From Siphonodentalium dalli (taxonomy: Eukaryota; Mollusca; Scaphopoda; Gadilida; Siphonodentaliidae): 64,000 nt of DNA. Positions 1 to 12,400 of this stretch are shown in pieces (the first letter of the stretch is position 1; the number at the start of each line of letters is the position of its first letter). Where the stretch lies: NCBI GenBank assembly GCA_032622095.1, contig CP136065.1:57037949-57101948 (forward strand). Reading direction: 5' to 3'. Under the pieces are notes generated by a model that searched no databases, had not been told where the DNA came from, and worked only from the letters and a program-made list of their open reading frames with translations. A program made the position numbers and the translations under genes.

Positions 1-66
1 GATCAAACGAGCCATGTCCGTTTAAGACATTGGAAAACAGTTTATCCACGGCACAATCAATATATG

Positions 67-818
67 ATTCTTTCATGATGGTAGCTTCCTGAATGTTTGC
101 AAAAACCCTGTGCCAATGCATTCTGTTATATATGCGAGTCGACCATAGGTCACCTCGCATATATAAGAGAATGCATTGGCCATACAAATGTTATATTATT
201 TTTTATAATTTTTTAAGAATGTAAGAAATAATGATAAAAAATGCAATTTTCAAATATTTTTGGGATTGGGTGGGATTGGAACCCCGGCCCATGACGGTGG
301 GCGCGCCTTGCGACTCAAAGTCCGACGTCAATACCACACGGCCACCAAAGCGACCCCAAAAAAGGAAGCTCGAATGGCCGCTGTATTCTGACGTCGCACT
401 TAGGACAATAATTTGCAGTCTCAAAAATCGAGTTTGCTTCTAAAAATAGGCGCCTGGTGTGTTGTATAGTCCCAAGCATGTTCAAAGAGCAATGCTCGGC
501 ATGTTTCGGAGGCATAAAATATAACATTACTACTGTGCTATATCTCCTATATATATAGATAAAAAAAATGATCATTTTTTTTTAAGAATTTAAGAAAAAA
601 TTATAAAAAATTCTTAAATTGTTTTAAAGAATATTATAAAAATTATAAAAATTGTTATAGAATGTAAGAAAAATTTGTTATGCCAATGCATTCTCTGATA
701 TATGCGAGGCGACCTATGGTCGACTCGCATATATAACAGAATGCATTGGCACAGGGTCTTCAATGCTGCACGAGCGCAGCTCCCTTCTCTTATATATGCA
801 GCTGCCATCATCAAAGGG
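67..818. mobile_element. Family A double-hairpin MITE, interrupted
   Basis: The left end resembles the family end CCCTTTCATGACTGGAGC, and the right end reads CATCATCAAAGGG followed by TTAA at 819-822. Two hairpins are present, at 112-180 and 681-752. Each has arms built on CAATGCATTCTC and ATATATGCGAG around a GACCATAGGTC-type loop. About 350 bp of unrelated DNA, including a tRNA-like relic, separates them. No transposase is present, so the element is non-autonomous. The left end is degraded, so its boundary is approximate. Confidence 0.7.
264..356 (-). mobile_element. tRNA-like relic (SINE head), minus strand
   Basis: Read on the minus strand, it has an A-box-like GGTGGCCGTGTGGT, a tRNA anticodon-loop-like segment CTTTGAG, and a B box GGTTCCAATCC. 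The outer segments can pair at about six of seven positions like an acceptor stem. The anticodon stem is poor (about 2 bp), so a functional tRNA gene is unlikely. It is best read as a tRNA-derived SINE remnant inside the family A element. Confidence 0.4.
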
Positions 819-866
819 TTAATTAACAATATGCAGTTGGTAGCAACATGCTAGAGGAAACATTAA

Positions 867-1046
867 CCCTTTCTTTACTAAATACTCATTGACGAGTAGT
901 TTATCCCTTAGGAAATTTTTCAAATAATAAGTTCATAGGCCATTTGTTGAACTTATTATTTGAATATTTCCCACCATCTTTCTAAATGGATAATCGAGCA
1001 ATGCATACTTTTATTGAATAGGAAAATCCTTTCAGTAAAGAAAGGG
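867..1046. mobile_element. Family B MITE (TTAA, CCCTTTCTTTACTAAAT ends)
   Basis: The element begins CCCTTTCTTTACTAAAT after TTAA at 863-866 and ends GTAAAGAAAGGG followed by TTAT, a one-base-decayed TTAA. The interior carries the inverted pair AATAAGTTCA / TGAACTTATT typical of this family. It is 180 bp long and has no coding capacity. TTAA duplication with CCC..GGG ends is the pattern known for piggyBac-type elements. Confidence 0.75.
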
Positions 1047-1504
1047 TTATTATATAGGCTACAATGCGTCAGCCCCTGTACGTGCGTTTTATAATTTTCT
1101 CCACATGCAACAATTTTATCATCTCAGAAGTTCACAGCAGTACTCAGAGTTCTGATTAATATTTTACAATTCATATTGATTAATCTTGCACCAATATTTG
1201 ATTCTGTCTCACTTGCGCAAGAGCCACAATATTAGAACGATTGTTTAGGATCCTTATAGTAAACAGTGATTTATAGGTTGAGACTCCCCTCGATTATCTC
1301 TGTTGTACGAAATAAATCAAACAAAATGCTTTTTCATTGGTTCAATCGCACAAATGGTTACAGTATTACGCAATTAACGTAAGTCTGATGTAATTGTCAG
1401 GTCCGTATTACCAACATTGATTTTACTGTCCAGATGGTCTGCAATGAAATTGCTTGAGGTGTTTTTTTATATATAATATTAATCAAACCTTTTAGTAATG
1501 GAGA

Positions 1505-1921
1505 CAAGCCTGAATTTATTGTGTCTAACATTTGCAGAATCAGGTCCCCAGGGGTGAATTTAGTGATGCTATCCTTCACGGTGGGCTAGCATCACCAAAT
1601 TCACCCTCTGGGGACCTCATTCTGTATAGGACTCATCTTCTGGGAAGTATATATAGTCTCAAATTAACATTATTTTTAGTTACTTTTTCCCTTCTGTTCA
1701 GTTTCTATATCCCCTAAGGTGACTAATGGGTGAACATCACCCACATCAACTGGGGAACTTCAATCTGATCCTAGGTCTCCCATAGCAGTTGAGGCCTGAG
1801 TACAATGAGGTCCCCAGCTGGTAAATATGGTGATGGTAGCTAGCTGTGTGGGATAGCATCACTAAATTCACCCTCTGGGGACCTCATTCTGCATATGTGA
1901 GACACACTAAATTCAGACTTG
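1505..1921. mobile_element. Family D MITE with 8-bp target duplication (hAT-like)
   Basis: The element starts CAAGCCTGAATTTA and ends TAAATTCAGACTTG. It is flanked on both sides by AATGGAGA (1497-1504 and 1922-1929), an exact 8-bp duplication. It is 417 bp and contains two separate palindromes, each built from GAGGTCCCC and GGTGAATTTAGTGATGCTA and their complements, with a unique spacer between. An 8-bp duplication with CA..TG ends fits non-autonomous hAT elements. This is the best-preserved reference copy of the family here. Confidence 0.85.
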
Positions 1922-2350
1922 AATGGAGATAGGTGTGAAAGCACGATCTGTTATTAAGTGAAAGATGCATTTCAATCCATTATGCTTTAAATGTGTCTTT
2001 ATTTCCACAGTTTTGTAGTAACTTGAATCAATTATGCAGCAGCACATAAACTTTTGTAGGAAATAACAGATAGTGACTGTTGGTTTAATTTCATTCCATT
2101 TTATCTAAAAGCATGCCTAAGAAATAAATCAAACACCTTTTCCTTTTACTATATCCAAGGCAAATTCAATGCATCACTTAAATACAAATTTTCATAGAAA
2201 TTGGCCATCTTTATTAGTCTTGTTGATTTATTGGATTGTAGTTCGTGAAAACTACGCTATCAACTTCATTAGATGGAGGAATCAATCTAGAAATGATGAA
2301 ATAGCTTCCTAAATTGATTCTGACAACCCCATTCAGGGATGTGATGACAA

Positions 2351-2392
2351 GGGGGGGGGGGGGGGGGGGGGGTATAGTATAGTATAGTATAG
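2351..2392. repeat. Poly-G (22) followed by (TATAG)4
   Basis: There is an uninterrupted run of 22 G at 2351-2372, then four TATAG units. It directly abuts a family B MITE fragment (about 2393-2540) recognised by CCCTTTCTATACTA and ACATTGGGATGGTC. Confidence 0.9.
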
Positions 2393-2663
2393 CCCTTTCT
2401 ATACTACATGGCTTCTCCCATTAAATTATAAAAGCATACATTGGGATGGTCTATTGTTCATCTGGAGGGGTTTTCAGAAAAAAAATCAAGACAACAGATA
2501 ATATAAGTGCAGAAGGAGTCCAAATTATTGGAGGGAAATGATCATTGGTTGTATTTTGTTTTAACAGTTAGAATACTTAACCCAAGTATCAGTGTTTGCG
2601 TGTAATCGCTTCCTTTTAAGCTGCCGTTTTCATGCAACTTCCAGTTCTTCGGTATATTATTAA

Positions 2664-2934
2664 CATTTCTTAACGAATGCTCATCGACGAGTAGTTCACT
2701 TATTAGGAAATGTTCAGATAATAAATTCAACAAACGACCATAGGTCGATTGTTTGTTGGAACTTATAATCTGAATATTTCATACAAAAAAATAGGAATAC
2801 TTCTGCAATTGTATTATCTTTTCGTCTGTCTGACGTCTGCTTTTATAACCAGAACATCCCTCCAAATGACTAATAGACCACTCCAATGAATACTTTTACA
2901 GCTGAATGGGAGAGATCCATTTAGCATAGAAAGG
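2664..2934. mobile_element. Family B MITE, diverged
   Basis: TTAA at 2660-2663 is followed by CATTTCTTAACGAATGCTC. The element ends TTTAGCATAGAAAGG followed by ATTA. The interior shows the family landmarks GAAATGTTCAGATAATAA and CTTATAATCTGAATATTTC as an inverted pair, then ATGAATACTTTTACAGCTG. Both TTAA-type ends are slightly decayed. Confidence 0.65.
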
Positions 2935-3045
2935 ATTACCATTCTGACAGGAACTGTGGGTACTTTTCATAAGGAACTTGTCCTCACAAACAAGATTCTA
3001 ACAAACAGACAGATTCTAATCTACCAACAAAATTTACATGGGCAG

Positions 3046-3046
<1 letters not shown>

Positions 3047-3081
<35 letters not shown>
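3047..3081. repeat. Poly-C tract (35)
   Basis: Thirty-five consecutive C lie within the presumed intron, about 175 bp before an FSTL5 exon. The run length is likely uncertain in assemblies. Confidence 0.95.
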
Positions 3082-3255
3082 ACCTCCCCTCCCCTTCAGT
3101 TTAACTTGCCGTGGTCAGGATAACCATTTATTTTCAGCTGTTCTTGTGGCCCATTTGTTCAAGAAACCACAGGGATTCTACCTGCAGCTGTTATGGCATC
3201 GAGAGGATTAGTGTATCAATTGTGGTTCTTACCTTACTGTCCCGTTTCATTTCAG

Positions 3256-3414
3256 AACCACCCATCGTGAAGGTTGCTAGTCACTCAAAGATCCATGGCG
3301 GTCATGCTGACATACGGATGGAATGCCATGCCGATGGTGTACCAAGACCCAAAATCACATGGAAGAAAAATGAACTGCCGATACCTGAAGAACCAAGCCA
3401 CTTCATCCATAAAA
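3256..3414 (+). CDS. FSTL5: FSTL5-like exon: first part of Ig domain
   Basis: The acceptor is TTTCATTTCAG and the donor AAAA|GTATGT. One base of the first codon comes from the missing upstream exon. It encodes the first Ig cysteine (MEC) followed by GVPRPKITWKKNE, the usual I-set C-strand tryptophan. Confidence 0.92.
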
Positions 3415-6400
3415 GTATGTACCTATAAATCAAACATAGTCATCATGATTTATAATTTTTGGCATGGTGATAGCACAGGTTGGGGGAAATACTACATACT
3501 ACAGGTTTTGTCTATTAATTTTTACCCGAGTTACAGCCCTTGTTTGACTTGGAAATTTGTGAATTTTGTGTCCATCTGAATATATCACCTTGTAACTCAG
3601 GTGTTTATTATCGGATTTTGTTGTCCTTTGGCATTTGATAGCACAGCTCAGGGAACGGATACCGACTTACTACAGATTTCATCTTCATTTTACCAAATGT
3701 ACGGCCCCTGTCTGACTTTAAAAAATTTTGAAGCCCATGTTTGACTTAGAAATTTATGAATTTTGTATCTGTATGAACATTTCAGCTTGTAACATGGTCA
3801 CAACTTTCCAGATGAATAATAGACCATTCCAATGTATACTTTTATAACTGAATGGGTGAATCCATTTAGTAACAAAGGGGTTAACTGAAAACTAAAACTC
3901 TCTCTTTAATCATTTTAGGCAATGAAGGGATGCTGGTCATACATAACCCTGATTTCCATCGAGACACCGGTGCATACAAGTGCTCGGCAAAGAACCAGGC
4001 TGGATCTGCACATGATATTACAACTGTCTTCATACAGAACCCCAATGCAACACACAAGTATGGTAAGCAATTAGTTTACCACAGAAACTACACAACATGA
4101 TAACTCAATAATATACTCATGTTATCGCAAGGAAGTGCGCCATAGAAGATGAAACTACACACATGATAACTAAAAAGATTAATCATGTTTTAGCAAGGAA
4201 GTACGCCATAGAGTGTACAAAAACCTTAGCCTTAGCAAAAATAATATATTAATTGGTACAACCCCCAACTGTTTATAACTATAAGTATCGCCAACTCTTA
4301 AACGGAGGTGGTACTGTTATCTGATGGGTCAGCCCCCTTCCCCTAAACACAGAAAGAAGTACATGTATGTAATATATAATGTTTGTAATATAATGCATGC
4401 AATGGTTTATTTCTCAGTCACGTGCACGTTATGTGTTACATGAGAAAAATAACAAAATAAAACTAAAGTATATGGATACAACAAAGTCAGCATTATGATC
4501 CCTGTCGAATCAAAAGTTAATAAACATTGAAACTTGTGTAGCATTAAAGAACCTGTGCCAGTGCATTATCTTATATATGTGAGTCTCCCATAGGGAGCCT
4601 CACGTATATAAGAGAAATTAGAGAAAGCACTGGTTTACATGGTCAAGGCAAATATTGTTAGGCCAAAATATTCTCTTATATAAACGAGACTTGCATATAT
4701 AAGAGATTGCATTGGTTTTCTAAAAAATTCAGGAAGCTCCAGTCATGGAAGAGTTAACTCTTCCTCCAATTGTTCTAAAGCTGCCTTGACAACAGACTGT
4801 CTGCATCATTAGTAGATTATACTGCTTCAAGTCTTCAGAGTGCGCTACACATTCCTGTTAATTAGCATCGGCTGAACTGAGGTGAATTGCCTTGGCAAAA
4901 AGAAATTTTGTCAGCTAATTTTTGGCCAAGGCAAATCTCAGAACCTGCCAATGATTTGTGCATAATTGAAACAAATTGCTGCATCCATTGTCATGATAGT
5001 TTCAGACTGTGCAGACAGCAAAAATTCATTGTTGCCAATGACTACTCAGATAACAATGATAATCGGTCATTTTATTAAAGCCAGACACAACCAAGGTCTG
5101 TCATGGATGATAATTGTGAACTGAAATTATACTTGTACAGTAATGCTCTAAGTAATCGACTTCTTAACCACAGCAGAATTATGGGTAACTTTTCAGGATT
5201 TAGTCGGAAATATGGCTTGTTGCCATTCATCGGAAATCTCTCCCCGAGAACTTTCCGATGAATGGCAACAAGCCATATTTCCGACTAAATCCTGAAAAGT
5301 TACCCATAATTCTGCTGTGGTTAAGAAGTCGATTACTTAGAGCATTACTGTATGTGCAGAGCATGCAACTACATGTATGTGGATCCTAGGCTTTTTAGCT
5401 GAGGAAATATTTCTGGCCTGGGCAATTTTTGCTAATTGACTTGGCTAGCTTCGTATGTGAATGCCTGGAATACATTATTTAAGAATTGAAGTTAGTTTTG
5501 GTGTGTTTTATTGAAGGATATGACCTTTCCCATATCTCTCGCTAAACGTGCCAAAGCTATACTTATTTCTTACAGTTATATAGCTTTTTCCTCAATTATT
5601 TCCATAAATTCAGCTGTATTCTTTATATCATGCAGCACTGTAATTATATTGGCCCAATACTCTACGTGCTAATTATCCCCCGCCAAATTGAAAATTTGCG
5701 GGGGATATAGGAATGGGTTCCGTCCGTCCGTTGTACCGTCCGTTTGTTCATCCTTCCCGAATTTGTAAGAGTCATAACTTGAACAAATGTCAATGGATTT
5801 CAAAGATTTTTGGTACATGAGTTCACCTGACCATTACCTAGAATGAGGTCGCAAGCCAGGTCTGGCCGGATATTTTTACTGGAGTTATTGGACTTTGTTT
5901 ATTATTTTTGTCGAATTTACCAAATAGCAAATAGACGACGTCACAGGGCTCATTTCCACAAATCTCAACGGATTTCAAAGATATTTGGTATATGAGGTCA
6001 CTTGACCAGTATCTATAATGAGTTCGCAAACCAGGTCCGGCCGGATATGTTAAGCGGACTTATTGGACTTTGGACGACGTCACAGGGCTCATTTCCACAA
6101 ATGCCAATGGATTTCAAAGATTGTTGGTATATGAGTTCACATGACCAGTATCTAGAACGTGTTCGCAAACCAGGTCTGGCCAGATATTTTCAGCAGAGTT
6201 ATTGGACTTGGTTTATTATTTTTGGTGCAAATGGACGACCTCACATGGCTAATTTCCACAAATGTCAGTACCTAAAATGAGTTCGCAAGCCAGGCTTTTT
6301 GACAAAATCCCACCTCTTGTTTAGCACATACTGAGAACGAAACATTATTGAGAATGTACTTCCCCAACTGCACAATTCGGCGGGGGATACCGCCGTCTGC

Positions 6401-9400
6401 GACTGCTTGTTATCAATGGATTAGTTTTGTGGCCGTGAACTTAACAAATGTGTCCTGTTATTCTACCAACCACATATCGTTATTCTATCAACAGGATATG
6501 ACATCAGGTTGTGTTGTGGGGGGGTTTTATTGAGATAGAAAACGCATGACAAAATTGGCAGTTGGCCAATCAATGAACAGGTTTAGTTAACCCACACGAG
6601 CTATGAAAATACTTCACAATAAACCTTTCTTTTGCAGCACATTCAAGAAGAACTCGACTCAACTCATACATGGTGTTCCACAGTAACGGCTATGAAGTTT
6701 ATGACCCGGAATTCTGTAACCTGCGACGTAACATTGAAGCCTCATTTTCAAGCTACAAGCTGCTGCCTGATGCGATTGATGGCGAAGTTCCTCCATTGTG
6801 TCTCAAAGGTCAAGAATGTGACTGGCACGAGGCTGTCAATGTCAAAGACAAATTAATCTATGTCAGTCAACCAAAACAGAAACGGATCATTGTGATCGGC
6901 GTTCAGGACGACTGGGATCCAGTTGAGGTAAACGTGACTGAGAATATGGTGTTGGATATGTGCAAAATGAGGTCCCCAGAGGGAGAATTTAGTGACGCTA
7001 CCCCGCAGAGTGGGTTAGCATCACTAAATTCACCCTCTGGGGACCTCATTCTGCTTAGGTCTCATCTTCTCTGTAAAGTATTTTTTTTTTTTATCTAAAT
7101 TAACAATTTTTTTCTCAGTTTTTTAGAAACTTTTTCAGAAACACTCTTTTTCTTATTTAGTTTAAATTCTCTATATCCCCAAATAGGCAGATGATAGATT
7201 GCATAATCGATGTGTCCAATGGGTGCACATCACAATCTTCACCATCTGGGAACTTAAAATCTAAATCTAGGTCTCCCATAACAGATGAGGCCATGCAGAA
7301 TGATGTCCTCAGAGGATGAATTTAATGATGCTAGCTCATTGTATTAACTAGCTTTGTGGAAGTGGTAGCCCAGTGTTTAGAGTGTCGGACTTGTAATGGT
7401 GTTAATGCACCAGCGTGAGTTGGCGCCCAGCCAGTGGACTATCGTCTCCGCAACAGTGACTTGGCCGAATTAAGCGGTGTGTGTGCTATATATACCTGTT
7501 TCAAATCTCGTGCCAGGTTGTGACCCTTGTTATTAAGCAACAGTTTTCTCAATTTCAAATTAATCAAAGTTTCTGAAAAATGGCCAAAGAAATTAAGAAA
7601 TGGTAAAAAACAATTGGCAAACAGATTTTCTGGTCAGCCTATTAAAGATACGGGCGGCCTTCCCTTTGGGTATAGGTTTTAAAATAGTCACATCCACTAA
7701 AACTGCCATAAACAGAAAGAATATTATATAATAGTCAGATAATTCTCATACAAATCATAAATATTGCATACAGTGCATGTTATTGTCACATTTGTACCCT
7801 TGGTTATGTAAACAAACATAAAAAATTATTATCAATAATTGTTCTTGCAAAGAGATGAATATTTTTCAATCCAGTTAGTATTTTCACCTAACCTATATAT
7901 GGTCATACATACCAAATAAGGAATATTACTATGAATCGTATTGTAAGTTGTAGACGCACCAAATTAGGGGTTTTACAACTGACATATAAAGCGCGCAAAT
8001 CGCATTCATATCATTCATTTTGATATACTATTAGTATATTCTTGAGGAAATGTTATTTCTAAATTATAACCTACAACGAAGGCCGCCCGTCCCTTTAACA
8101 TGATCCTTGTCATTCTTCAGATAATTTCAACAGACAGCAGTCCATCTGACCTTCATTATGTGGAGTACTTGGACGAGCTTTGGATGCTGACTGGCGACGA
8201 GGAAGTAGATGGGGTAGGAAAGAAGATCATCTTAGTGATCAGAGATGCTAGTCGGGATACTCAACATCATACCGTACACACACAACCAGTCGGAGATAGA
8301 TTCGATCAGGTATGTGATCTTGATTACTTAAAGGGGTACTGTACACTAAATCCAGTCATTTATGGGACCATCTCCTTTTATACTCGGCAGAATATATGCA
8401 ACAAATGAATGAATTTGAGCCTTGGGTTAGCGCAAAATACACTCCTGTGCTCGATGAATTATGCAAACAACATGGTAATTATAATGAAAATGAATTTATG
8501 ACTCCAGCCATTTATTCATTTTCATTATAATTACATGTTGTTTGCATCGTTATTAGAGCACACAAGTGTATTATGCACTAACCCATGACCCAAATTCATT
8601 CATTTGTTGCATATATTCTGTTGAGTATAAAAGTAGATGGTCCCATAAATGTCTGGATTTAGTGTACAGTACCCCTTTAAAAAAATAAACATTCTTCGGC
8701 TTTTATTAACCTCTTCTTTACAAAATACATTCTCCCCTCAGTTTTAATAGTATACATTGGAATGATCTACTATTCATCTGGAGGTGTGTTCAGACGAATG
8801 ATAATACAGGTGCAGTAAAGTAATGCCTAAAGTAATTGACCACTTAACCACAGCAGAATTATGGGTAATTTTTCAGGATTTAGTCGGAAATATGGCTTGT
8901 TGTCATACATCGGAAAGCTCTCAGCGAGAGCTTTCCGATGAATGGCCACAAGCCATATTTCCGACTAAATCCTGAAAAATTACCCATAATTCTGCTGTGG
9001 TTCAGTGGACAATTACTTTGGGCATTACAGTAGTATTCCCATTCATTGCAGGGAAATCTTATTATCTGAACATTTTCTAAAGGAACTACTCATCAATGAG
9101 TATTCAGTATAGTAAGGGTTTATATCTGGTTGTCATAGAGATAGTCATTATTGCTATCTAAAGGAAATACTCATTAAAGTGAAGTGAAACACTCTGGTAG
9201 GGTGATCAAATAGAAATAGAGAATATCTTGCTATTTTTACAATTACCAAAATTGACAACACACACCGTCATTCTTATATAATAACTAAATGCAGCTACTC
9301 TTGGTGGCAAAATCATTTTCGTTAGTTTATCACCAATAGTTGTGTATCACCTATAGTTGCATCCCGAATCGAGAAGTAAATATTTACAATTGAGCATTGT

Positions 9401-12400
9401 TCGGACGATGGTTTCTATGGAGTGGTACGGTCGATTTGCTTGAAATTTTCGGCGATGTTAGTAGAATGCTATATTGCTCCAGTTGGCATAGCTCCTGAAT
9501 ACTAACTGGTCAGTTTCATGCACCCGAACATATCAGTAATATGAATAGGGAAATTCATTCAGTATAGAAATGGTTAAAGTTTATTTCAGGTTTATCTACT
9601 AAAATAAGTATTTTCGTTTAATGGCGTTACAGCAACTACATACGATATCTAATTTATCTTCCCTATTACTTATCTATTGACTTATTTCACTGAAATGTTT
9701 TTAAAAACCTAATGTGGCCATTTTGTTATGGAATTATTGCTGTTGCTCTAAATCATTGAAACTATGTTGTTTAAATGGATGAAACATTCTATTTCAAATA
9801 AGATAGTGTCTTTTATATGCCACTTTTTGTTCCAAACATCTTATTTTATACGCTAGAATCTAAATTAAAAGCAGAATGGATTTTGTAAAAGTTTGTCCAA
9901 ACCTGAATACATGTTTAAAAGTTACAAAAATTTAGACCAAAAAAATTTAGACAAGAGGTTCGTAAACCAGTAAAAACTGGGCTGGTCTGACAATGATTTC
10001 TCCATTTCTGTAGGTTGATGCTATGTACATTCCACGGAAAAACGATCTGGATCACTCCCTGAGGTATGGCTATGTTCGACATTTTGAACAGAGGGGATTG
10101 TACAAGGTGGACCTAGAAGAAATGAACTATGTTGGCTCCATGGATTTCTCATATCTTGACTGCGTACCAAACACAGTGGCTTTTGTTCCTCTAGGTATTG
10201 TATAATAATAGATTCGTTACCTTCTTGCGGCGAGATTTCATAAAGCTTTCTTATTTTACACTAACATGTATGCAGTTTTTCCGCTAGGGTGGTGGGGGTG
10301 CCCAAAAAAATAAAGGGAACGTTAATTAATATAAAAAGTGTTGTTTTGTACAGGTCCGGTTGCGTATTTGATTTCTGATCAGTAATACCACAAACTGCAA
10401 CATATCATAGGAAAACTGCCATTTGTATTTTACTGTGACAATATAAATTTCGTCTGAAACAAATTAAAACAGTCATTTCTTAAAATGAGGGAAAAAATAA
10501 ATGTAAAAAGGTCAGGTGTCGTGGTACAGTGGCAAATACATGTTCAAGCTTAACTTTCTGTATCAAAATTATTGTTTTGGCGAGAAAGATCAGGCGGCAG
10601 GAAATCCTGTGGCATGTGCGCAGACATGGTTGAACATGAATTTCAGATATTTTTGAGAAAACATCCCATTATGTACTGTACGATAAATCAATCATCTGTT
10701 AATCCATCCATATATTGTCCGAAAATTATTAATTTAAATGGGAATGAATAATCATGTGCCATAAATATTAATATATGATAAAATAGTCCCAATGACAATT
10801 TCATATAAAATAGTAATTCCGCCTTCAGGATTAGATTGATATCATATTGCCATGACGTATATAATGGTGACCAGGGTTGTCTTCTGTTCAAAGATGATCA
10901 ATTTTGTGAAATTTCTTAATATTTATGGAAATAGCATGTAAAGGGGTGTGATTTATTTATGGAGGTACAGTAATGCCCTAAATAATCGAATCCTTAACCA
11001 CAGCAGAATTATGGGTAACTTTTCAGTTAGTCGGAAATATGTCTTGTTGCCATTCATCGGAAAGCTCTCACAGAGCTTTCCGATGAATGGCAACAAGCCA
11101 TATTGCCGACTAAATCCTGAAAAGTTGCCCATAATTCTGCTGTGAGAGTGAGAGCTTTCCGATGAATGGCAACAAGACATATTTCCGACTAACTGAAAAG
11201 TTACCCATAATTCTGCTGTGGTTAAGGAGTCGATAATTTAGGGCATTACTGTAACAGAAGCAGTGAGCGGTCAGTAAACCTTTATATTCCCTTCAGAAAT
11301 GATACCCATCTGTCGTTTATTTTCAGGAGGCTACATTATCATTCAGTGTATATCAGGCATTGAAGGAAGCGATAAGAACATCCAGTTAGTACTCGACTAC
11401 ATGAGCAATGAACTGATAGGGAACTTCACATTGTCTGGTGTGCCGCACGTCTCTCCTGATTCCAGATACATTGTTACCGCTGATGCTTACTCAAGGATCC
11501 TTCATGTTGTGAAAGTGTCTGATGAGGGTAAGCAACTCTATTCAAAATCCAATAGGTTATCCCAATAAAAGGCATGGGATTGTTTGCTTAGGGTTCTCAT
11601 GGGACCTGACGTAACCTTGTAACTGGCAGTTAACATTTCAAGGTCTGTAAAGTGCTTTTATTGCCAAAGTGATTATAGTGAACTTCACATTGTCTGGCTA
11701 TTAAATCCTCAACATCCGCCTTCTATTATCCATTAACCCTTTGAGTGCCAGGGGCCGATCTAATCGGCCCTAAACCTACACAATAAGTCTGTTAAAGAAT
11801 ATAATAAAATATATTAAAATTGTAAAACATTGTAAAAAAAAATTGGCCTAAAAAAATTGTTAGGCCAATGCATTCTCTTATATATGCGAGGCGACCTATG
11901 GTCGACTCGCATATATAAGAGAATGCATTGGCACAGGGTATATGGGTTGATACAAAAATCGGACCTGGCACTCAAAGGGTTAAGTATTGGGGCCTTGGTG
12001 GCTCAATCGGTTAGGGGTACCAATCCAAGCCGTTTCGCCCTCCTGCGCTGGCGATAAGGGTTCAAATCCACATGTTTCCATCGTGGACTTTGTAACTCGA
12101 AATCGTTATCTGGTGGAGTTGCCAGTTACTTGCCGATGGTCGGTGGTTTGCCGCACATGGTTGACGAGTTTATCAGCCATTGAAATCACTGTTAGATTAG
12201 TCGCAAGTGTGCATATTTCCTCCACCACTAAAACTGGCAATGTCGTGATATGGCCTTAGTGGCTAAAGCGACAATAAACCCCAATCAATCAATCAACCAT
12301 TAAGTATTATTTAATTGAAATACAAGAGCCCATTTATAAAACCATTATAATGAGTAAATGATTTTAACCTTTTCATGATGCAGCATTAAAGATCCTGTAT

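Larger units (their letters stand above)
1..3255. other. Presumed intron of the FSTL5-like gene, repeat-filled
   Basis: No coding exon was recognised here. The first FSTL5 exon in the window encodes an Ig domain that runs straight into the propeller-like region, so it corresponds to the second Ig of the family. Exons for the first Ig, the EF-hands and the Kazal domain must lie further left, which makes this stretch intronic by inference. It holds A, B and D type MITEs, a tRNA-like relic, a poly-G/TATAG tract and a poly-C tract, each listed separately. Confidence 0.6.

Noticed and set aside
264-356. Functional tRNA gene on the minus strand
   Set aside because: The anticodon stem has only about two pairs and it lies within a MITE; better explained as a SINE relic.
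3111-3255. Upstream extension of the first FSTL5 exon in the same frame
   Set aside because: A good acceptor (TTTCATTTCAG) stands at 3255 and the upstream translation has no Ig or FSTL similarity.
6632-6856. Plus-strand ORF in the alternative frame over the FSTL5 exon at 6638
   Set aside because: It is a shadow of the conserved frame, which alone continues through both splice junctions.
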